Shown here: one piece after another, positions 23,267-32,972 of the stretch
Numbering within the stretch: position 1 is the stretch's first letter
Layout: each line of letters opens with the position of its first letter
From: CAMYLR01 sp039590215
GTDB lineage: Bacteria > Gemmatimonadota > Gemmatimonadetes > JACCXV01 > JAHWKZ01
Direction: 5' to 3'
DNA: 37,912 nt
Assembly (NCBI GenBank): GCA_039590215.1
Contig: JBDHFX010000011.1
Coordinates: 1 to 37,912, forward strand
Notes under the pieces: model-generated
What the model saw: only the letters and a program-made list of their open reading frames with translations
Databases searched by the model: none
Told to the model about the DNA's origin: nothing
Made by a program: the position numbers and the translations under genes

Positions 23267-24241
23267 ATGAAGGTTCGTCAGATGGCGCTCTGGCTGGCTA
23301 CTCGGATCGCTCCGGTTGCGGCGATCGCCGCCCTGGGATGTGGCTCCCCTCCCCCCAAGATCGAGGTGCCGACCACCGGTTGGCTGTCGATGGCGCCGTT
23401 GCCGCTCCCCAGGACCGAGGTCGGTGTGGCCGCGTTGGCGGGCAGGATCTACGTCGTCGGCGGTCTCACGCTGGACCGTGAGGTATCGGCCCAAGTCGAC
23501 GTTTACGACCCGACGAACGACGTGTGGTTTGCTGGGCCGGCGTTGCCCGAACGGCTGCATCACGTGGCGGTGACTGCAGCCGGTGGACGACTGTACGCGG
23601 TCGGTGGACACCGCGGTATCCCGTTCCAGCCGGTGGCGAGCGTCTATGTGCTGACTCCTGGCGAAGAGGTGTGGCGGCAGGTCGAGCCCTTACCCCGGGC
23701 GCGAGGCGCGCTGGCCGCCACCACGGTCGGCGACGTGGTCTATGCGATCGGTGGCCGGGCCAGCGACGAGACCGCGGTCCGCAACGTTGAGCGGTACGAC
23801 CCCGACCTCGGTCGCTGGGAGCCGATGCCACCGCTCCCGACCCCACGCGAGCACCTGACCGCGTCGGCCCTTGGTGGAATCGTGTACGTAGCCGGGGGGC
23901 GGGTTGGCAGCCTGGCCAGCAACCTGAGCGTTCTCGAGGCCTTCAACACCCGCTCGCTGCGGTGGGAAACGCTGCCGTCCATGCCGACGCCGCGCGGTGG
24001 GATCGCCTCGGTTGTCCACGCTGGCCGCATCCACGTGTTGGGCGGAGAGTCGACCGCGGCGACCTTTGATGCCAATGAAGCATACGAGCCTGAGTCACGA
24101 CGGTGGCTGTCGATGGAACCGTTTCCCACCGCGCGACACGGCCTCGGAGCGGCGGTCGTCGACAGCCGACTGTTCGTGATCGGTGGTGGACCCGAGCCGG
24201 GTCTGTCGGTGACCGGGGCGAACGAGGTTCTCCTCCCGTGA
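23267..24241 (+). CDS. Kelch-repeat beta-propeller lipoprotein
   Basis: A 324-residue exported protein with an N-terminal signal and a lipobox-like AALGC (Cys25), followed by six kelch repeats from about residue 45. Each repeat has the pattern of a GG pair (YVVGG, YAVGG, YAIGG, YVAGG, HVLGG, FVIGG) followed by a Tyr or Phe and a Trp, which folds into a propeller blade. Such proteins bind ligands or act in surface complexes; no catalytic domain is seen. No Shine-Dalgarno is present and translation is likely leaderless. It is followed after 98 bases by the DUF3352-like gene. The specific role is unknown. Confidence 0.9.
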   Translation: MKVRQMALWLATRIAPVAAIAALGCGSPPPKIEVPTTGWLSMAPLPLPRTEVGVAALAGRIYVVGGLTLDREVSAQVDVYDPTNDVWFAGPALPERLHHVAVTAAGGRLYAVGGHRGIPFQPVASVYVLTPGEEVWRQVEPLPRARGALAATTVGDVVYAIGGRASDETAVRNVERYDPDLGRWEPMPPLPTPREHLTASALGGIVYVAGGRVGSLASNLSVLEAFNTRSLRWETLPSMPTPRGGIASVVHAGRIHVLGGESTAATFDANEAYEPESRRWLSMEPFPTARHGLGAAVVDSRLFVIGGGPEPGLSVTGANEVLLP

Positions 24242-24339
24242 TGACCCGTGTCTCGATTGACAGCCACTGATCACGTTCCTAAGCTACCGGTCACCGTCCC
24301 CCCCTTAGATACCTACGATCGTTGAAAGGAGACCGTCGC

Positions 24340-26005
24340 ATGATGTGGAACCGGTCGCGTGATCGGCTAGCGGTCATTCTCGCCCTGTGCGTAATCGGAC
24401 TGACCTGCGGTAAGGAGAATGCGGTCGAGGCCGAGGTGCCAGAAGGGGTGGAGACGAAAGCCGTTGCCATGGCGCTCCCAGCTGGCGCCCAGGTGGTCGT
24501 TTCCGGCCACGACGTCGAGAGCTTCTGGTCGCGCCTCAAGTCGACTCGTCTGTATATTCGATCTCGGCTATTACGGGCCGTTGTCTGACGACCACGCGGA
24601 TATAGCGCTCATTGCGGAGGTCCAGGACGAGGGACGGGTCAGGGAGATCTTGGCCGCTGTCGAACAGCAGGTCGCCGAGGAAGAGGGGGCGACGTTCCGC
24701 GACATCGACTACGAGGGGACGACCGTCCGCGTGGCGACCAGCCGGGAGCAACAAGACGTCCTGTTCCACGCGCTCGTCGACAAGCGACTTGTCATGAGCA
24801 CGACCGAGAGTCGCCTGAAGGAGACGATGGACCTAGCCGCCGATCGGGGTGGTGTATCGACGATGGGGGACAACCAGGACTACATGACGGTGCTCGGCAA
24901 GCTGCCGGCGGCCGACATCACCGTGTTTGTCGACCAGCGCGCGATGCAGGAAACCACGATTCGTGCAGCCGAAGAGCAGGCGGGTTTGGATCCGGGCGAG
25001 GTCGAACGGATGCGCGCTGCGACCTCCGCTTTTCAGGATTTCAACTATGCGCGGGCCTTCGCTGCCGGCGCTTATTGGACCGATTCAGGCATCCGTTCCG
25101 CCACGTACACCCTGCTGGAACCCGGGCCTCGACGCGGTTTCGCGCGGATCATGGGCACCTCGTCCGAGCCAGCCCGGACGCTCGACCTCCAGCCCGGCGC
25201 CACGCTGCTCTATTTCGCGCTCAACACGCTCGTTCCGGAGGCGATCCACGAGGAACTCATGAGCTTCGCGATCAACGCGACTCGTGTCCAGATGGACGTG
25301 GTTGGAAAGCCCGATTCGTTGCGCGCGGACGAGGCCGTGGCGGAGAAGATCGCAGAGTTCGAGCGCGAGGTTGGCATCAGCATCGAGGACGACATCTTGT
25401 CGTGGTTCGACGACGAAGCGTCGTTGTCGATCACCGGTGTCGATCGCAGCGGCTTCTTCCCGCTGCCCGAGGTATCGATCGTGTTGACGTCCAAGGACGC
25501 CGTTCTCGCGCGGACGCTGTTCGCCAAGCTGGAGACCAAGCTCGCGGACGCCGCGCTCGCCCGGGCCTCGATCCCCGTCATCTGGCAGAGCGAGGAGTAT
25601 GCCGGCAACACGATTCGCTACGCGGCGACACCGGTCGCGCAGGTGGCGTATGTCGTCACCGACGAGTTCGCGATGATCGGCTCGAGCAGCGCGCTGGTGA
25701 AGCGGATGCTGGACGCGAAGGGCGGCCAGGCCGAAGCCCTGCCGGCCAGCACGGCTTACCAGGCGTTGGGCGACTTCTACACCGAAGACGTGAGTGGCAT
25801 CGGTTACATCGACCTCGAGCGCACGCTGACCGAAGTCGAGAGCCTGCTGGAGACGTTCGGCCCGATGGCCGGCGCCTCGGTGGCCGACTCGACGTCCACC
25901 GGTCGGCAGGTACTGAGGGCGTTCAAGAACATCCCCCGGATGGGGTTCTACTCTGAGGCCGAGGAAGAGGGCTTTCTCGGTCACCTGTTGCTCGAGGTCC
26001 AGTAA
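24340..26005 (+). pseudogene. DUF3352-like exported protein, disrupted by a frameshift
   Basis: The first 72 or so codons (from ATG 24340, with AAAGGAG eight bases upstream) encode a signal sequence with a weak lipobox at Cys23 and SGHDVESFWSRLKSTRLY. That frame stops at 24586-24588. The rest of the protein lies in the next frame, from about IFDLGYYGPLSDDHADIALIAEVQDEG (near 24555) to the stop at 26005. The downstream part, about 480 residues, has features of the DUF3352 family of periplasmic proteins. No slippery site is visible, so the cause is a mutation, an internal deletion or an assembly error. The segment joining the halves looks shorter than I would expect, which favours a small deletion. 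The downstream frame has no obvious start of its own. Confidence 0.65.
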
Positions 26006-26032
26006 GCCGCGTCGTTCGGGGGTTGTAAGCTC

Positions 26033-27088
26033 ATGTCGAGCGGTATCGAAGCCCAGATCGAAGCGTGGGAGGGCGAAGCGGTTGTTACCCGGTTCGACAG
26101 GGCGACTTCAAGCTGGATCTTTATCGCCATCCACAACACGACGCTTGGCCCCGCTGCCGGTGGCACACGCATGCGAACGTATGCGAACCCAGCCGCTGGT
26201 CTCACCGACGCGATGCGGTTGGCGGCAGGCATGACCGCCAAGTGGGCGGTGATCGGGCTGCCTTTTGGCGGCGGTAAGGCGGTGCTGGCGGTTCCTGAGC
26301 CGCTGTCCGGCGACGCCCGGACTGGATTGCTTCGCCTCTACGGCGCTCTGTTGACATCGCTTCACGGATCCTTTCAAACCGGTGTCGATTTGGGCACGAC
26401 GCCAGAGGATATGCGGGTCATCGCAGGCACGACGCGGTACGTGCACGGCGTCGATCCGGTTACGGGGGCGACCGACGACCCCGGTCCCTACACCGCCCGG
26501 GGTGTCGTGCGCGGGATCGAGGCGGCGCTGACGGTCGCGTTCGGTAGCGACGCTCTCACCGCTCGTAGCGTTCTAATTCAGGGGGTTGGCGACGTGGGTC
26601 ATCCCTTGGCCCAGATGCTCTCTGATGCTGGGGCCCGGGTCCTGGTGAGCGACATCGATGACGATCGAGCTCGCCATGTCGCGGCTGAAGTCGGTGGAGA
26701 GATCGTCGAACCGGCAGCGACATTCAGCACGCCGTGCGATGTGTTCGCGCCCTGTGCCGTGACCGGCGTGCTCAATCAGGAAACGATCCAGCAGCTCGCC
26801 TGCCGCGTGGTGGCTGGATCGGCCAACGCACAGCTCGGCGAGCCGGACGACGCCGACCGCCTACATCAGCGTGGCATCCTTTACGCGCCTGACTACGTCA
26901 TCAATGGGGGTGGCGCGACGGCGTTTGGGCTTATGGCGACCGGTGTCGATGACGATCAGGAGCTAATGGCTCGCGTGGACGACATCCGGCCGACGCTCGA
27001 GGCGATCTTTGCCGAGGCGGGGGAGCGCAACGAGTCACCCGTTGTAGCTTCACGTCGCAGGGTGCAGACGCTGCTGGCGAGGAGCTAG
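26033..27088 (+). CDS. Leu/Val/Phe/Glu-type amino acid dehydrogenase
   Basis: A 351-residue NAD(P)-dependent dehydrogenase that oxidatively deaminates an amino acid to its keto acid. The catalytic part shows GPAAGGTRMRTY, Lys70 in AAGMTAKWAV and Lys82 in LPFGGGKAVL, and the Rossmann fold begins at LIQGVGDVGHPLAQMLSDAGA. The pattern is closer to leucine/valine dehydrogenase than to hexameric glutamate dehydrogenase, since the length and the GGGKAV context fit the short Leu-DH group. Substrate specificity cannot be fixed. It starts 28 bases after the previous gene and converges on mltG with a three-base gap. Confidence 0.9.
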   Translation: MSSGIEAQIEAWEGEAVVTRFDRATSSWIFIAIHNTTLGPAAGGTRMRTYANPAAGLTDAMRLAAGMTAKWAVIGLPFGGGKAVLAVPEPLSGDARTGLLRLYGALLTSLHGSFQTGVDLGTTPEDMRVIAGTTRYVHGVDPVTGATDDPGPYTARGVVRGIEAALTVAFGSDALTARSVLIQGVGDVGHPLAQMLSDAGARVLVSDIDDDRARHVAAEVGGEIVEPAATFSTPCDVFAPCAVTGVLNQETIQQLACRVVAGSANAQLGEPDDADRLHQRGILYAPDYVINGGGATAFGLMATGVDDDQELMARVDDIRPTLEAIFAEAGERNESPVVASRRRVQTLLARS

Positions 27089-27091
27089 CTC

Positions 27092-28096
27092 CTACCGGCC
27101 GAGCTCGCGTCGCTTGCGGTTGTGCTCGGCAAACGTTTCGCTAAACGTGTGCTGCCCGCCGACCCCGGTGGCGAAGAAGTAGAGATAAGGTACCGAGTCC
27201 GGGTACAGCGTCGCTTCCAATGCCGCTTTGCCGGGGCTCGAGATCGGTCCCGGCGGAAGACCGACGTTGCGGTACGTGTTGTACGGCGAATCGACCTCGA
27301 GATCGCGAAACAGGACTCGCGGCCGATGGCCCCCTAGTGAGTACTGTACGGTCGGGTCGGCTTCGAGCTTCATCCCGCGGTTCAACCGATTCCAAAAAAC
27401 GCCCGCGATCACTGAGCGTTCGCTCGCCACGCGCGCCTCTTCCTCGACGATCGACGCCAGCGTCACGATCTCGTGCACCGAGCGGCCGAGCGAGTCGGCC
27501 CGCGCCCGCCACTCGGGCGTGAACACCTGGGTGAATTGGTTCACCAGGTGAAGCGCGAGCTCGCGCGGCCCGGTCGTCGGATTGACGTGGTACGTCTCCG
27601 GAAACAGGTAGCCCTCGAGTGTGGCGGCTGGCAGCCCGAGCGAATCGGTCAGTAGCGAGTCGGTGGCGACGGCGGCGAAAGCCACCGAGTCGATCCCGAG
27701 TTCGCGAGCCACCGCCCCAGCAGTTTCCTCGAGTCGCAAACCTTCGGGCACGGTGACGGTGACGAGCAGCGTTCGACCGTCTATCAACATGTCGATAATT
27801 ACGTCGAGTGGCTGATTCCGAGGCAGATCGTAGGTGCCGGCTTGGATTCGGCCAGCATCGTCGCGGGCCCGCAGCCTGAGCTCGAACAGGAGCGGGCTTC
27901 GGATGACGCCGCGGCCGGCTAGCTGGTGACCCAGCGCGCGGACCGTTGTCCCACGCTCGACCTCCAACAGCACCGATGTGGTCTCTGCTGTCGGAGCGCG
28001 GTTTGCAGAGAGTGCCCACGTGCCGGCGATCGCCAGGGCGGCGAGTGCCACAGCCGCCAGACCGACGCCCACCATGCGCCACCGCCCACCTAGCAT
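27092..28096 (-). CDS. mltG: Endolytic murein transglycosylase MltG (YceG-like)
   Basis: Cuts nascent peptidoglycan glycan strands at the inner membrane. The 334-residue protein has one N-terminal membrane helix (about residues 8-28), the LysM-like VPEGLRLEETAGAVA region, the catalytic glutamate at Glu218 in TLASIVEEEARVASER, and the conserved LEADPTVQYSLGG, SPYNTYRNVGLPPGPISSPG and TFSETFAEHN. The ATG at 28096 overlaps the ruvX stop by seven bases, whereas the upstream ATG at 28252 would put a non-family stretch before the membrane helix. It is the last gene of the rho-ruvX-mltG unit. Confidence 0.95.
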   Translation of the reverse strand: MLGGRWRMVGVGLAAVALAALAIAGTWALSANRAPTAETTSVLLEVERGTTVRALGHQLAGRGVIRSPLLFELRLRARDDAGRIQAGTYDLPRNQPLDVIIDMLIDGRTLLVTVTVPEGLRLEETAGAVARELGIDSVAFAAVATDSLLTDSLGLPAATLEGYLFPETYHVNPTTGPRELALHLVNQFTQVFTPEWRARADSLGRSVHEIVTLASIVEEEARVASERSVIAGVFWNRLNRGMKLEADPTVQYSLGGHRPRVLFRDLEVDSPYNTYRNVGLPPGPISSPGKAALEATLYPDSVPYLYFFATGVGGQHTFSETFAEHNRKRRELGR

Positions 28097-28539
28097 TCGG
28101 TGCTTTCTTCGCGATGGGCTTGCAATCGCAGGTACCCCTCCAGCATCAGGACCGCGCTTAGCTGATCGACCTTGGTGCGGATCGCGCGCTCGTCGTGACC
28201 AGCTTCGCGAAGCGCCCGCCGGGCGGCTTCTGACGTCAACCGCTCGTCCCACTCGTCGACCGGTAGGGCGATTCGCTGAGCCAGGTCACCAGCGAAGCTC
28301 CGGACCTCGCGAGCGGCCGGGCCCTCCGTGCCGTCGAGCGTGATAGGGATACCGATCACGATCCGGTCGATCGCCTCATCGCTCACGATCTGGGCGATTG
28401 CTTTGAGCAGCGATGTCTTGATCTCACGACGATCGATGGTCGGCAACCCGCGCACGAAACCGTAGCTCGGGTCCGACACTGCCAGGCCCACGCGCCGCTC
28501 GCCGTGGTCGATGGCCAAGACGCGCTCACCTGTAGTCAT
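28090..28539 (-). CDS. ruvX: Putative pre-16S rRNA nuclease / Holliday junction resolvase-like YqgF
   Basis: A 149-residue RNase H-fold protein of the YqgF/RuvX family, implicated in pre-16S rRNA 5'-end processing. It begins VLAIDHGERRVGLAVSDP with the first acidic residue, has IVIGIPITLDGTEGPAAREV, and ends with the family's DERLTSEAARRAL acidic motif. It begins 21 bases after rho, with no clear Shine-Dalgarno in the pyrimidine-rich gap, and overlaps mltG by seven bases. The ruvX-mltG pairing is seen in many bacteria. Confidence 0.93.
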   Translation of the reverse strand: MTTGERVLAIDHGERRVGLAVSDPSYGFVRGLPTIDRREIKTSLLKAIAQIVSDEAIDRIVIGIPITLDGTEGPAAREVRSFAGDLAQRIALPVDEWDERLTSEAARRALREAGHDERAIRTKVDQLSAVLMLEGYLRLQAHREESTEC

Positions 28540-28560
28540 CGTAGTAGGGTGTGGAGGCTG

Positions 28561-29889
<1,329 letters not shown>

Positions 29890-29998
29890 GTGGGTTACCT
29901 CTGTTGCGGTGAGAAGGGGAACGACCGCTGGGCCGTGTCCGGTTGCCTTTGTAAAAGGAATACGGGGATTCGAGGCGGAGATTTGCTCTCGGTTGAGC

Positions 29999-30027
29999 AT
30001 CTTATCACGGCCAGCGTAGGGTGTCAA
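29999..30027 (-). promoter_or_regulatory. Near-consensus rho promoter (TTGACA - 17 bp - TAAGAT)
   Basis: On the minus strand TTGACA (30022-30027), a 17-base spacer and TAAGAT (29999-30004) form a classical sigma-70-like promoter. Transcription should start near 29992, leaving a leader of about 100 bases before the TTG at 29889. It is divergent from, and adjacent to, the CCA-enzyme promoter. The -10 box overlaps an in-frame ATG at 29998-30000, which is therefore probably not the start. Confidence 0.7.
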
Positions 30028-30046
30028 GCAGGCCCCGGTACGCCCA

Positions 30047-30085
30047 TTGTAGGGATAAACCCCAGGTCGGTACATTCCCACGTCT
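30047..30085 (+). promoter_or_regulatory. Promoter of the CCA-enzyme operon (TTGTAG - 18 bp - TACATT)
   Basis: TTGTAG (30047-30052) and TACATT (30071-30076), 18 bases apart, precede the ATG at 30086 by nine bases after the -10. A start about seven bases after the box would leave a two- to three-base leader. No Shine-Dalgarno is present. It drives the seven-gene operon that follows. Confidence 0.5.
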
Positions 30086-31429
30086 ATGAAGCCAGCGAGT
30101 TCGCTACAACCAACGGCCGGATTGACGGCCGTCGTGCAACGGCTCAAGGCGGCCAATCACCCAGCGTACGCCGTGGGCGGCGCAGTGCGCGACAGCCTGC
30201 GAGGCGGGCGGATCGGCGACTGGGACGTCGCCACTGCGGCGCATCCGGAAGTCGTCCAGTCGCTGTTCCCGGTCACCTTCCCGATCGGGGTCGAACACGG
30301 CACGGTGGGCGTCCGAATCGAGGGCGAGACGATCGAGGTGACGACCTTCCGAACCGACGTCGCGACGGACGGGCGCCACGCCGAGGTGCGGTTTGGGGCG
30401 ACGCTTGAGGAGGACCTGGCGCGTCGTGACTTTACCGTGAACGCGATCGCTTGGGATCCGGAGAGCGACACGCTCGTCGATCCATTCGACGGACGCGCCG
30501 ATCTTGAAGCCGGTGTTCTGCGAGCGGTCGGTGACCCCGACCAGCGGTTCCCGGAAGACTATCTGCGGGTGTTACGCGCGTTCCGGTTCGCCATCCGATT
30601 GGAGTTACTGATCGATCCCGCCACCGAGCGCGCGCTCGATCATCACGCCGCCGGTGTCGTACGGCTGTCGGGGGAGCGGGTTCGGGACGAGCTGCTAAAG
30701 ACGCTCGCTGAATGCCGCTCGGCGTCGGCGGTCCTCGGCTTGTGGCGTCAGTACGGCGTGATGGCGTTGCTGTTCCCCGAGCTGGCGGTCTGCTTTGGCG
30801 TCGAGCAAAACGCCTATCACGCGGATGACGTCGGTACGCATACGCTGTTGGTGGCCGACAACGTTCACCCGAGGCGGCCGTTCCTGCGAGTGGTCGCGTT
30901 GTGCCACGATCTTGGCAAGCCGATGTCGCGCGAGGTTCATCCCGAGACGGGGGACTGGACGTTTCCGCAACACGAGGTGCCGAGCGCGCGGTTGACGTGG
31001 CAGGCGCTTCGACGGTTGAAGTTCTCTCGCCGCGAGGTCGCTCGCGCTGCTCACCTGGTCGGAGTGCACATGGATCTGCTCCCGCCTGACGCCTCGGACG
31101 CCGCGATTCGGCGCTGGATTCGCCGGGTGGGTGAGGAGCATCTGTGGGATCTGTATCGTCTTCACCTCGCCGACTGGCGCGGGAACCGCAAGCGCGCCGA
31201 GCGACCGCCCGCACCGATCGTCGACCTGTACCACCAGGCGCGCCGTGTTCTCAAGCAACAGACAGCGCTACGGGTCGAAGATCTGGCGATCGATGGCAAC
31301 GATCTGGCTGCGATAGGACTCGCACCCGGGCCTGTGCTCGGCCAGACACTGGACTGGCTGCTGGAACAGGTCGTGGAGGACCCCGCGCTCAACACCCGTG
31401 ACACGTTGCTGGGGATGGTCCAAAAGTGA
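30086..31429 (+). CDS. CCA-adding/poly(A) polymerase-family tRNA nucleotidyltransferase with HD domain
   Basis: A 447-residue class II nucleotidyltransferase that builds or repairs the CCA end of tRNA. Seen are the GGAVRDSLRGG strand-loop, the metal pair in DWDVAT, RRDFTVNAIAWDP, and the FPEDYLRVLRAFRFAIRL neck. A C-terminal HD region includes HADDVGTHTLLVADN and ALCHDLGKP, suggesting a phosphatase or phosphodiesterase activity on 2',3'-cyclic ends. Class II enzymes that make CCA, or only CC or A, cannot be distinguished from sequence by eye. It starts near-leaderless and ends in a GTGA overlap with the glycosylase gene. Confidence 0.92.
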   Translation: MKPASSLQPTAGLTAVVQRLKAANHPAYAVGGAVRDSLRGGRIGDWDVATAAHPEVVQSLFPVTFPIGVEHGTVGVRIEGETIEVTTFRTDVATDGRHAEVRFGATLEEDLARRDFTVNAIAWDPESDTLVDPFDGRADLEAGVLRAVGDPDQRFPEDYLRVLRAFRFAIRLELLIDPATERALDHHAAGVVRLSGERVRDELLKTLAECRSASAVLGLWRQYGVMALLFPELAVCFGVEQNAYHADDVGTHTLLVADNVHPRRPFLRVVALCHDLGKPMSREVHPETGDWTFPQHEVPSARLTWQALRRLKFSRREVARAAHLVGVHMDLLPPDASDAAIRRWIRRVGEEHLWDLYRLHLADWRGNRKRAERPPAPIVDLYHQARRVLKQQTALRVEDLAIDGNDLAAIGLAPGPVLGQTLDWLLEQVVEDPALNTRDTLLGMVQK

Positions 31430-32058
31430 GCCGGCTGGGACGCGACTACTACGATCGCGACACGTTGGAGGTCGCACGTGGACTATTGGGGTGCAGGCTG
31501 GTCCACGATGGGCCCGACGGCATGGCCAGCGGCCGAATCGTCGAGGTCGAGGTGTACCAGGGCGAAGACGATCCGGCGTGCCACGCGACTGCGGGGAGGA
31601 CCGCACGCACCGCGCCATTGTACGGTCGGCCGGGGCATGCTTACATCTATCTGGTCTATGGGATGTACTATTGTTTGAACGCGGTGACTCGAGCCGAGGG
31701 GCTGCCGTCGGCGGTTCTGATCCGAGCGTTGGAGCCACTCGATGGCTTGGATCGCATGCGCAGTCGTCGCACCGCGCGCACCAGGCGACGCACACCGGTC
31801 GCCGATCGTGATCTGGCCAACGGACCTGGCAAGCTGTGCGACGCCCTGGGGCTGACGCTCGAAAACAACCGCCTCGACCTGACCGGTGACACATTGTGGA
31901 TCGAGCCCGGGCGGCCACCGGCCGAGGTAGTGTGGACGCCGCGTGTGGGGATCAAGGTCGGCACCGATCGTTTATGGCGGTGCCTCGACCCTGAATCGCC
32001 GTATGTTTCTAGGACTCGGCTCAACCATGAAGCGGTGGCCGAGCCAAGCCAGCTATGA
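31426..32058 (+). CDS. 3-methyladenine DNA glycosylase, Mpg/AAG type
   Basis: Removes alkylated or deaminated purines from DNA. The 210-residue protein fits the AAG/MPG family: ARGLLGCRLVHD, the catalytic Glu in IVEVEVYQGEDDPACHA, then GRPGHAYIYLVYGMYYCLNAV, and LANGPGKLCDALGLT. It starts at a GTG overlapping the CCA gene stop and ends in an ATGA overlap with the arginase-fold gene. An extra basic stretch RSRRTARTRRRT lies in the middle, which may add DNA contact. The alkylation-repair link to its neighbours is not obvious. Confidence 0.93.
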   Translation: MSRLGRDYYDRDTLEVARGLLGCRLVHDGPDGMASGRIVEVEVYQGEDDPACHATAGRTARTAPLYGRPGHAYIYLVYGMYYCLNAVTRAEGLPSAVLIRALEPLDGLDRMRSRRTARTRRRTPVADRDLANGPGKLCDALGLTLENNRLDLTGDTLWIEPGRPPAEVVWTPRVGIKVGTDRLWRCLDPESPYVSRTRLNHEAVAEPSQL

Positions 32059-32972
32059 GCCGATATCATCAAATGGAGATGGAATACCCAATGAACAAGA
32101 GTTTTGTCGATCATCTGCAGTTGTTGCCGATGCCGTCGCGCGGCGGTGTGCGACAGCCGGATGGAGATCACCGGCCCGGTGGGTTGGGGCTGCGCACGCT
32201 GGCCGACCGTCTGGGCCCGATGGGGTGGACAGCTCGCGTCGAGGACTTTGGTTTCGAGAAGCCGGTGGCGGAAGCGCGGATCACCGAGGCGTACGCGCGC
32301 GCCATCGGAGACGCGGTCTTGGCCGCCTGGGACAGGAGCCGTTTCCCGGTGGTGATGAGCCTCGTCAACGCGTGTGCGCTAGGGGTCGTCGATGGACTTG
32401 GATCGCGTGTCGGCGTGCTGTGGTTCTCGCCGCGAGCCGATTACGCGAAAGGCGGGTTCCTCCGCCGCCCGCAGCTGGACCGGACGACGTTGGCGATGAT
32501 CACCGGTCGCCAACAGCGCGACAGCATGGCCGTCCAGCCGTGTCAGCTCGCGGGTCGGAACGTGATCCTGGTCGGCGCGCAGAAAGTCGACGCTGACGAG
32601 TCCCGAGCGTTGGACGACGACGGGTTTCGAGTCATCGGCCCGGATGTGCTGTCCAGCTTGCCGGCCGCGGTAGCGGATACCGACGTCGACGGTTGGTACG
32701 TGCACATCGACACTACGGTGCTCGAGGCAGACACGGTGCCAGCGGCGGACGAAGCGGTAGAGGATGGGTTGGCTGTTTCCGACGTAGTAACGGTGATCGA
32801 AAGCGCGCTCGCGAACCGACGCATTCGCTGTTTGGGCTTGACCCGTTACGATCTGAACCAGGACAGCGGTGGCGTCACCGCCCAGACGCTGGCCGAGCTG
32901 CTCGACCGCACGATCGTCCTCGCCGGTGGCCAACCCGACCCCGAGACGCGGGAGACAGCGCGAGCCAGTTAA
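32055..32972 (+). CDS. Arginase/agmatinase-fold protein lacking most metal ligands
   Basis: The 305-residue protein follows the ureohydrolase layout but has lost the metal site. The usual GGDxS position reads MSLVNA (about 101-106), DAHAD reads SPRAD (125-129) and SxDxD reads HIDTT (217-221), leaving Asp129 and Asp219. The framing strands (VGVLWF and YVHIDTTVLEADTVPA) still look like the family. I therefore expect no manganese hydrolase activity; a binding or regulatory role is an inference. The ATG at 32055 overlaps the glycosylase stop; ATG 32091, with GGAA before it, is also possible. It ends in a TAATG overlap with rarA. Confidence 0.72.
   Translation: MSRYHQMEMEYPMNKSFVDHLQLLPMPSRGGVRQPDGDHRPGGLGLRTLADRLGPMGWTARVEDFGFEKPVAEARITEAYARAIGDAVLAAWDRSRFPVVMSLVNACALGVVDGLGSRVGVLWFSPRADYAKGGFLRRPQLDRTTLAMITGRQQRDSMAVQPCQLAGRNVILVGAQKVDADESRALDDDGFRVIGPDVLSSLPAAVADTDVDGWYVHIDTTVLEADTVPAADEAVEDGLAVSDVVTVIESALANRRIRCLGLTRYDLNQDSGGVTAQTLAELLDRTIVLAGGQPDPETRETARAS

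Noticed and set aside
24545..24588. Programmed ribosomal frameshifting in the DUF3352-like gene
   Set aside because: No slippery heptamer, stimulatory stem or internal Shine-Dalgarno was visible in the overlap, so mutation or assembly error is simpler.
25085..25984. A 299-codon minus-strand open frame opposite the DUF3352-like gene
   Set aside because: It mirrors the plus-strand codon bias, has no family motif, and the plus strand codes convincingly.
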